From assembly GCA_035574455.1 (NCBI GenBank), contig DATLYT010000012.1, positions 1 through 16,146 on the forward strand: a stretch of DNA of 16,146 nt. The letters run 5' to 3'. Each line of letters starts with the position of its first letter. Positions within the stretch are counted from its first letter, which is position 1. The translations under genes and the position numbers were made by a program. This document shows positions 15,121 through 16,146 of this stretch, in pieces. The notes under the pieces were generated by a model that made no database searches, had not been told where the DNA came from, and saw nothing but the letters and a program-made list of their open reading frames with translations. This stretch comes from DATLYT01 sp035574455 (GTDB taxonomy: Bacteria; Bacteroidota; Ignavibacteria; UBA10030).

Positions 15121-15160
15121 GGTGGAAGTCGCTGCGTGTGATGTGCGGCAGGAATGGGAT
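15097..15160. repeat. 8-bp inverted repeat with long loop downstream of the cyclase gene
   Basis: ATCCCATT (15097-15104) and AATGGGAT (15153-15160) are perfect inverted copies 48 nt apart. The first follows the cyclase stop on the minus strand, and the second is followed within a few bases by TTTTT. The loop is too long for a standard terminator. It may be an operator pair, a structured leader or chance. Confidence 0.3.
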
Positions 15161-15162
15161 TG

Positions 15163-16146
15163 TTACTCAACAGGGACTTCGTACACTTCAATCGGCTGGT
15201 CGAGTCCCTTTGCGTGGATCGGTGGGTGCGGGCGCGTGGGGACGTGGTCTTTTACCAGCTCATAGGTACGGTGAGAGATCATGATGCCTTCCACCGGCGC
15301 ATTGGACTCGAGACGCTGGGCAAGATTCACATCGGCGCCGAGGGCGGTGTACGACAATCGTTTGGACGAACCCATGTTGCCGACGACGACCTCACCCGTG
15401 TTAATCCCGATGCGAATCTTGAGCGGAAAATGTCCCGCCGCTTCCCACTTCGCTTTTAGTTCGCGACATTTTTTCTGCATTTCGATCGCCGCCCGGACAC
15501 ACCGTACAGCATGGTCGCTTTGTGGCTCGGGATCGCCGAAGAATACCATCAACCCATCCCCGATAAACTTGTCAACCGTTCCGCCGTGCCGGAAAACGAT
15601 CTCCACCATTGCCTCAAAGTATTCATTGAGCAGTCGATGAATCACATCCGGCTGCATCATGGAAGAGTAGGTTGTGAAACTCTTGATGTCGCTGAACAGG
15701 ATCGTTAACTCCTTCTTCTGCGCTCCCGTCGTGACCAGCTCGGGCTGCAGCATCACCTTTTGGACAATCGACGGCGGGAAATAGGCTTCGAAGCTGCGGC
15801 GAAGTGCCTCTTTCTGTTTCTCTTCGGTGATGAAGCGATAGGCAAGAACGGAAAACGTTCCGACCACAAGCATCAATGATGGCTGAACAAGGTCGATTAT
15901 CGTGTTGGCAAACAGGAACAGCGCAACGCCAGTTGCGAGGTACAGCAACAGGATGCCGACTGCACCTAGAGAAAACACCAGGGATGGAGTGCGGAGCGAA
16001 AAAATAAGGAGCAAGAGTAACACAATGGCCTCAACGATGAATACCTGAAGAGGCGTAGCTTCCCGTAAAAAATTCCCCGTCAGGATCGTATGGATAGCGT
16101 TCGCATGAACGCCGCTGAGAGGAAAATTGTTGTCCGTCGGCACGGG
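15163..16146 (-). CDS. CHASE2-type sensor adenylate cyclase, class III (5' part missing)
   Basis: The reading frame stays open to the right edge, so only the C-terminal 327 or so codons are seen. They begin with the end of a CHASE2 sensor domain (FPLSGVHANAIHTIL). Three membrane spans follow, from FIVEAIVLLLLLIFSL to LMLVVGTFSVLAYRF. A short linker leads to a class III cyclase domain. ILFSDIKSFT and KFIGDGLMVFFGD carry the two metal-binding Asp residues. The Lys of DKFIGD and the Asp of GADVNLAQRLE match ATP rather than GTP specificity, and the transition-state Asn and Arg are in NLAQRL. It should therefore make cAMP in response to an extracytoplasmic signal. It appears to be a separate unit from the glycosylation run downstream. 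Confidence 0.93.
   Translation of the reverse strand, partial: PVPTDNNFPLSGVHANAIHTILTGNFLREATPLQVFIVEAIVLLLLLIFSLRTPSLVFSLGAVGILLLYLATGVALFLFANTIIDLVQPSLMLVVGTFSVLAYRFITEEKQKEALRRSFEAYFPPSIVQKVMLQPELVTTGAQKKELTILFSDIKSFTTYSSMMQPDVIHRLLNEYFEAMVEIVFRHGGTVDKFIGDGLMVFFGDPEPQSDHAVRCVRAAIEMQKKCRELKAKWEAAGHFPLKIRIGINTGEVVVGNMGSSKRLSYTALGADVNLAQRLESNAPVEGIMISHRTYELVKDHVPTRPHPPIHAKGLDQPIEVYEVPVE

Noticed and set aside
1..16146. tRNA, rRNA, insertion sequence or prophage genes
   Set aside because: I saw no transposase, integrase or phage gene, and no stretch that I could fold as tRNA or recognise as rRNA; the space between genes is small throughout.

Overview
The window carries about a dozen genes, all on the minus strand, so the reading order is from the right edge to the left. 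The base composition looks mid-range (around half G+C, judged by eye). Many starts are GTG/TTG with weak or no Shine-Dalgarno sequence. The mix includes a GAF/sigma-54 activator, a CHASE2 adenylate cyclase, a Ser/Thr kinase with a TPR tail, hpnCDE and dispersed AACCGCCAAG-type and ATGGAGTAATGG-type repeats. I infer an uncultivated bacterium, perhaps of the FCB group (Bacteroidota/Ignavibacteriota relatives). The phylum is a guess from gene style, because the window holds no rRNA or other phylogenetic marker.

Right part (16146 to 15163): the C-terminal part of a CHASE2-type sensor adenylate cyclase, cut by the window edge. Next (15045 to 8518) comes a tightly packed run of six genes. They encode a Gfo/Idh/MocA sugar-type oxidoreductase, an ATP-grasp ligase, a HAD phosphatase, a SAM methyltransferase, a GT2 glycosyltransferase and a large YfhO-type (GT-C) membrane protein. 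Spacings are short from the ATP-grasp gene onward (10, 3, -4 and 6 nt). This looks like a glycoconjugate-building and export-side glycosylation module. The GT2 plus YfhO pair resembles three-component glycosylation systems such as CsbB/YfhO.

Middle (8391 to 5098): hpnC, hpnD and hpnE, the three-enzyme route from farnesyl diphosphate via presqualene diphosphate and hydroxysqualene to squalene. hpnE contains an in-frame piece of an ATGGAGTAATGG-like repeat, and a second copy in opposite orientation lies between hpnD and hpnE.

Left part: an inverted repeat and a frameshifted remnant of a kinase 5' end precede a full-length receptor-like Ser/Thr kinase (4862 to 2445). Then follow a small unrecognised protein with the best ribosome binding site of the window, and a divergent class I isoprenoid-synthase-fold enzyme with both Asp-rich motifs. 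A composite inverted repeat comes next, and finally the first 269 codons of a GAF/AAA+ sigma-54-dependent regulator cut by the left edge.

Working model (inference): the locus makes squalene or a squalene-derived lipid next to a surface glycosylation module, with a second isoprenoid enzyme of unknown product nearby. No squalene-hopene cyclase or oxidosqualene cyclase is visible, so the end product cannot be read from this window.
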